Part shown: positions 42,795 through 46,042 of the stretch, in pieces
Layout: every line of letters starts with the position of its first letter
Numbering within the stretch: the first letter of the stretch is position 1
DNA from: an uncultured Prevotella sp.
GTDB lineage: Bacteria; Bacteroidota; Bacteroidia; Bacteroidales; Bacteroidaceae
Direction: 5' to 3'
NCBI GenBank assembly: GCA_958369755.1
Contig: CATXJC010000014.1
Location: forward strand, 1-46,042
DNA: 46,042 nucleotides
Program-made: the position numbers and the translations under genes
The notes under the pieces: model-generated
Told to the model about the DNA's origin: nothing
Seen by the model: only the letters and a program-made list of their open reading frames with translations
The model's database searches: none

Positions 42795-43169
42795 ATGAAG
42801 AAATTATCAATTCTTGCATTTGCTATGGGCCTGATAGCTTTCACAGCATGTTCTGAGAAAAAGGCACCAGCACCAGCTCAGGCAGAACAGACTGTTGTAA
42901 CCGATTCTGCATTTCAGGCTGCCGCAGCCGGTGAATATAAGAGCGCAGATGGAGAGCGCAGTGTAACTTTGAACAGTGATTTCTCTGTTAAAGTAAAAGG
43001 CCTTAACAAGGAATTTTACAAGTGGGAATTGCCAGCTAAGCCAGAAGGTAAAGCAGCTGTGATTATCCTGAGCCGCAAGGGTCTCGATGCCGATGTTCAG
43101 GAGCAGGCAACACTCGATACAGAAGAAGGTTCAATCATTATTAAGAACGAAACATTCCGCAAAAAGTAA
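42795..43169 (+). CDS. Small lipoprotein, uncharacterised
   Basis: The 124-residue product has a lipoprotein signal with the lipobox FTAC (Cys 19), an Ala/Pro-rich linker (about 22-35) and a compact beta-rich domain (EYKSADGERSVTLNSDFSVK). This resembles the N-terminal domain of NlpE-type proteins but lacks the CxxC. It is probably tethered to a membrane facing the periplasm. Function unknown. Confidence 0.75.
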   Translation: MKKLSILAFAMGLIAFTACSEKKAPAPAQAEQTVVTDSAFQAAAAGEYKSADGERSVTLNSDFSVKVKGLNKEFYKWELPAKPEGKAAVIILSRKGLDADVQEQATLDTEEGSIIIKNETFRKK

Positions 43170-43187
43170 TAGAATATGAACCTGGTA

Positions 43188-43273
43188 TAAAAGCAAAACG
43201 CCCTCGCTTCACAGCGAAGGCGTTCCTTTTGGTATTAGTTTCATTTAAGGTAAAAAGATTGTATTCAGGATAA
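43188..43273 (-). ncRNA. Candidate minus-strand small RNA
   Basis: The minus strand has a -7 element TATCTTTG (43286-43279) with no gene behind it. Transcription from about 43273 would run into the hairpin at 43224-43197, whose minus-strand side is followed by TTTTGCTTTT, a good terminator. The product would be about 85 bases. It contains a tiny ORF (43244-43209, MKLIPKGTPSL) that may be chance. No -33 element was recognised. Confidence 0.35.
43197..43230. terminator. Terminator after the small lipoprotein gene
   Basis: AACGCC (43197-43202) pairs with GGCGTT (43219-43224) around an inner TCGCT/AGCGA stem and a TCAC loop. CCTTTT follows on the plus strand and TTTTGCTTTT on the minus strand. 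Confidence 0.8.
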
Positions 43274-43348
43274 CGATGCAAAGATAGACATATTTTTCGA
43301 AACGAACGAATCTTTTTATATGTTTAAAAACATATTTTGTGAATTATT

Positions 43349-43388
43349 GCTCCCAAAACAAAATTATCGCTCCCAAAACAAAATTATC
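43349..43388. repeat. Tandem 20-bp repeat upstream of glnS
   Basis: GCTCCCAAAACAAAATTATC occurs at 43349-43368 and again, without a gap, at 43369-43388. The second copy runs into the palindrome at 43381-43401. Confidence 0.85.
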
Positions 43389-43430
43389 TGCCAGATAATT
43401 TCGGTACTTACAATTAAATTTGTATCTTTG
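43381..43430 (+). promoter_or_regulatory. glnS promoter with 21-bp palindrome at -33
   Basis: TATCTTTG (43423-43430) is the -7 element. A perfect palindrome of two 10-bp arms (43381-43390, 43392-43401, starting AAATTATCTG) covers the place of the -33 element, which itself is weak. This suggests an operator. Confidence 0.55.
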
Positions 43431-43466
43431 CACCATAAATTTAAAAATTATTCTTTTTATTGAATT

Positions 43467-45182
43467 ATGGCAATTAATGAAGAAAACAATTTGGAAGAGA
43501 AGAAAAGTATCTCTTTCGTAGAACAGTTAGTTGAGGAAGACCTCAAAGAAGGCAAAAACGGAGGACGAATCCAGACGCGTTTTCCGCCAGAGCCTAATGG
43601 TTATCTGCATATCGGCCATGCCAAAGCTATCTGCATGGACTTTGGTGTTGCAGAGAAATATAATGGTGTTTGCAATCTTCGTTTTGATGACACTAACCCT
43701 AGCAAGGAAAACAATGAATATGTAGAGAATATTCTTCAAGACATCCAGTGGCTCGGTTTCAAGTGGGGCAATATCTACTATGCTTCTGACTACTTTGAGA
43801 AGCTTTGGGATTTTGCTGTCTGGATGATCAAGAAGGGCAATGCATATATAGATGAACAAACTGCTGAAGAAATTGCACAGCAGAAGGGTACTCCTACCAC
43901 ACCAGGTACTGCTAGTCCATACCGTGATCGCCCAATCGAAGAAAGCCTTGCTTTGTTTGAGAAGATGAATACTCCTGAGGCCGTAGAAGGCAGCATGGTT
44001 CTTCGCGCAAAACTCGATATGGCGAATCCAAACATGCATTTCCGCGATCCTATCATGTATCGTATCATCCAAACTCCTCATCATCGTACAGGAACAAAAT
44101 GGCATGCATATCCTATGTATGATTTCGCTCATGGACAGAGTGACTACTTTGAGGGGGTAACCCACTCTATCTGTACATTGGAATTTGTACCTCACCGTCC
44201 GCTTTACGATAAGTTCATCGACTTCTTGAAGGAGAAGGACGGAACTGCAGATGTATTAAACGACAATCGTCCACGTCAGATTGAGTTCAACCGATTGAAC
44301 CTCACTTATACAGTAATGAGCAAGCGTAAGCTTCACCAGCTGGTTGATGAGAAACTGGTTATCGGATGGGACGACCCACGTATGCCTACTCTTTGCGGAA
44401 TGCGCCGTCGCGGTTACTCTCCTGAGAGTATTCGTATGTTTATCGACAGCATCGGTTATACTAAGTTCGATGCTCTCAACGATATGGCCTTACTCGAAGC
44501 ATCTGTTAGAGAAGACTTGAACAAGAAAGCATGTCGTGTGAGTGCAGTACTTGATCCTGTAAAACTCGTAATTACCAACTATCCGGAAGGTGAAACTGAG
44601 GAAATGGAAGCCATCAATAATCCAGAAAATGAAGCTGATGGCACACACACCATCACATTCTCTAAGAATCTCTGGATAGAGCGTGCTGACTTTATGGAAG
44701 ATGCTCCTAAAAAATTCTTCCGTATGACTCCGGGTAAAGAAGTTCGTCTGAAGAATGCTTACATCGTTAAGTGCACTGGATGCACAAAGGACGAAAATGG
44801 TGTTATCACTGAGATTCAGGCAGAATACGATCCTATCAGCAAGAGCGGCATGGAAGGTGCCAACCGCAAGGTTAAGGGTACATTGCATTGGGTATCAGCA
44901 GATCACTGCGTAAAGGCAGAGGTGCGCGAATACGACCGTCTCTTTATGGTAGAAAATCCATCTGCTGATGAACGTGATTTCCACGAGCTGCTCAACCCAG
45001 ATAGTTTCCACGACTATCCTAACTGCTATGTTGAGGAATATGCAGCCAGCAAGAAGCCAGGTGAATATCTCCAGTTCCAGCGTATCGGTTATTTCATGGC
45101 CGATCTTGATTCTACTGCAGAAAAACCAGTATTCAACAAAACCGTTGGTTTGAAGGATACATGGGCAAAACAGAATAAATAA
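43467..45182 (+). CDS. glnS: Glutaminyl-tRNA synthetase
   Basis: This 571-residue class I synthetase charges tRNA-Gln. The HIGH motif is at 48-51 (PEPNGYLHIGHAKA), with the Gln/Glu-type sequence RFDDTNPSKE and a KMSKS-type VMSKRK. The C-terminal anticodon-binding beta-barrels include LHWVSADHCVKAEVREYDRL. GlnRS with direct charging is usual in Bacteroidota. A hairpin (45190-45224) follows before the DedA gene. Confidence 0.96.
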   Translation: MAINEENNLEEKKSISFVEQLVEEDLKEGKNGGRIQTRFPPEPNGYLHIGHAKAICMDFGVAEKYNGVCNLRFDDTNPSKENNEYVENILQDIQWLGFKWGNIYYASDYFEKLWDFAVWMIKKGNAYIDEQTAEEIAQQKGTPTTPGTASPYRDRPIEESLALFEKMNTPEAVEGSMVLRAKLDMANPNMHFRDPIMYRIIQTPHHRTGTKWHAYPMYDFAHGQSDYFEGVTHSICTLEFVPHRPLYDKFIDFLKEKDGTADVLNDNRPRQIEFNRLNLTYTVMSKRKLHQLVDEKLVIGWDDPRMPTLCGMRRRGYSPESIRMFIDSIGYTKFDALNDMALLEASVREDLNKKACRVSAVLDPVKLVITNYPEGETEEMEAINNPENEADGTHTITFSKNLWIERADFMEDAPKKFFRMTPGKEVRLKNAYIVKCTGCTKDENGVITEIQAEYDPISKSGMEGANRKVKGTLHWVSADHCVKAEVREYDRLFMVENPSADERDFHELLNPDSFHDYPNCYVEEYAASKKPGEYLQFQRIGYFMADLDSTAEKPVFNKTVGLKDTWAKQNK

Positions 45183-45189
45183 ATCACAT

Positions 45190-45224
45190 ATATCTGTCTC
45201 AGTTTCAACAGCTGAGACAGATAT
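45190..45224 (+). terminator. 13-bp perfect hairpin between glnS and the DedA gene
   Basis: Arms 45190-45202 and 45212-45224 are exact inverse complements with a 9-base loop. The T-run after it is weak, so it may attenuate rather than fully stop transcription into the DedA gene. Confidence 0.5.
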
Positions 45225-45245
45225 TATTTAGATTCAAGATAACAA

Positions 45246-45887
45246 ATGAATACAGCAGAGCTTTTTCTTTGGATACTCGACAATTTAAATTACTGGGTAG
45301 TAATCCTTTTCATGGCTATCGAGAGTTCATTCGTCCCATTCCCATCAGAGGTGGTTGTTCCACCTGCAGCATGGAAAGCCATGGATCCTGATAGCGGAAT
45401 GTCGTTTATCCTGGTCATCGTATTTGCCACCATTGGTGCCAATATCGGTGCACTTATCAACTATTATTTAGCTAAATGGGTAGGCCGCCCTATCATCTAC
45501 CGTTTTGCCGACAGCCGCATCGGACATATGTGCCTGATAGACCGCCAAAAGGTAGAAGTTGCAGAAGAGTTTTTCCGCAAGCATGGAGCCGCATCCACTA
45601 TTTTTGGGCGCCTGGTACCAGCTGTCCGCCAGTTAATCAGCATTCCAGCCGGTTTGGCAGGTATGCATGTAGGCAAATTCCTGCTCTATACCACAATCGG
45701 TGCTGGCATCTGGAATACTGTTTTAGCAACCATCGGTTGGGGTATTTACCAATATACAGACTATAAAACAACTCAAGATGTATATCAGCAGGCATTAAAG
45801 TATAGTCATGAGCTCGGTTACATCATCTTGGCTCTTGCCGTTGTTATTGTAGCATTCCTTGCATACAAGGGGCTCAAGAAGAAATAA
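45246..45887 (+). CDS. DedA family membrane protein
   Basis: The 213-residue protein has the DedA (SNARE-associated/VTT) signature: MAIESSFVPFPSEVVVPPA near the N-terminus and FGRLVPAVRQLISIPAGLAGM in the middle, with about five hydrophobic segments. DedA proteins move undecaprenyl phosphate or other lipids across the inner membrane. No own promoter was seen; transcription from glnS is possible. Confidence 0.92.
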   Translation: MNTAELFLWILDNLNYWVVILFMAIESSFVPFPSEVVVPPAAWKAMDPDSGMSFILVIVFATIGANIGALINYYLAKWVGRPIIYRFADSRIGHMCLIDRQKVEVAEEFFRKHGAASTIFGRLVPAVRQLISIPAGLAGMHVGKFLLYTTIGAGIWNTVLATIGWGIYQYTDYKTTQDVYQQALKYSHELGYIILALAVVIVAFLAYKGLKKK

Positions 45888-45893
45888 GAAACT

Positions 45894-45935
45894 ATCCCCC
45901 ATCCTGCTTCCTCAAGCGGGATGGGGGATTTTTTC
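45894..45935 (+). terminator. Strong terminator after the DedA gene
   Basis: ATCCCCCATCC pairs with GGATGGGGGAT around an inner GCTT/AAGC stem (45894-45929, 16 bp with one G-U pair), followed by six T residues. Confidence 0.9.
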
Positions 45936-46000
45936 TTTCGTATAATTACTTATCTTCTAAAGCATCTCATCATGGCAAAAAAAGGTTGGATTCAAGTGAC

Positions 46001-46042
46001 CTATTCCTTGATAATCCAATCACCTATCGTCCGCTGTGTGCT
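46001..46042 (-). CDS. Possible 3' end of a minus-strand gene (partial)
   Basis: The minus strand is open from the window edge to a TAG at 46001-46003, encoding STQRTIGDWIIKE. This would be convergent with the DedA gene. The plus strand is also open from ATG 45972 to the edge, so the fragment is too short to decide. Confidence 0.2.
   Translation of the reverse strand, partial: STQRTIGDWIIKE

Noticed and set aside
43349..43388. CRISPR-like repeat
   Set aside because: Only two copies exist with no spacer between them and no cas genes nearby.
45972..46042. Start of a plus-strand gene (MAKKGWIQVTYSLI...)
   Set aside because: Only 23 codons are visible, with no promoter or recognisable sequence; the opposite strand is equally open.

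Overview
The window looks like chromosomal DNA of a Bacteroidales bacterium, most likely Prevotella/Segatella. The clues are promoters of the Bacteroidota form (TTTG or TTG about 20 bp before TAnnTTTG), a 31-residue smalltalk-type micro-ORF, a putative porin, a type IX secretion plug-like protein, a DUF5686 protein, a short 290-residue primary sigma factor and a MetA of the acetyl-CoA type. No rRNA, transposase, integrase, phage or CRISPR array was seen.

Left end (1-3560) is the accessory part. It holds a micro-ORF between simple repeats, a GNAT acetyltransferase behind a GC-rich foldable leader, and a compact AT-rich three-gene island. The island encodes an AbiEi-like antitoxin/repressor, an AbiEii nucleotidyltransferase toxin and a metallophosphoesterase, with overlapping genes and two near-identical 17-bp-arm palindromes in front. 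It closes with a perfect 23-bp-stem terminator. The coupled phosphoesterase is the best candidate here for an under-described system.

Middle (3570-25120): an AAA-CYTH fusion ATPase (minus strand); trxB; tRNA-Ser(CGA); a run with DUF4468, a small membrane protein, a putative porin, menA and an HD protein; a promoter-driven structured RNA candidate (about 11381-11690); tRNA-Ser(GCT) and two identical tRNA-Glu(CTC) genes; a T9SS plug-like protein; then minus-strand metA, U32 protease-family protein, membrane protein and TonB-dependent receptor; and a plus-strand TolC/MacA/ABC ATPase/MacB-type efflux operon.

Right part (25295-45887) is mostly housekeeping: kdsB, tilS, a GH25 lysozyme-like protein with a MORN repeat, rpoD, DUF5686, an AddA/AddB-like helicase-nuclease pair, a second short sigma-70 factor, an AraC-type HTH protein, an LtaS-like sulfatase with a PAP2 phosphatase (envelope lipid or glycan work), a small lipoprotein, glnS and a DedA protein. 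The last 110 bases hold only an uncertain gene fragment.

A recurring regulatory theme is an inverted repeat whose right arm contains the -7 TTTG: twice before abiEi, once before tRNA-Ser(CGA), once before kdsB. All calls are by eye from the sequence; no database search was run.
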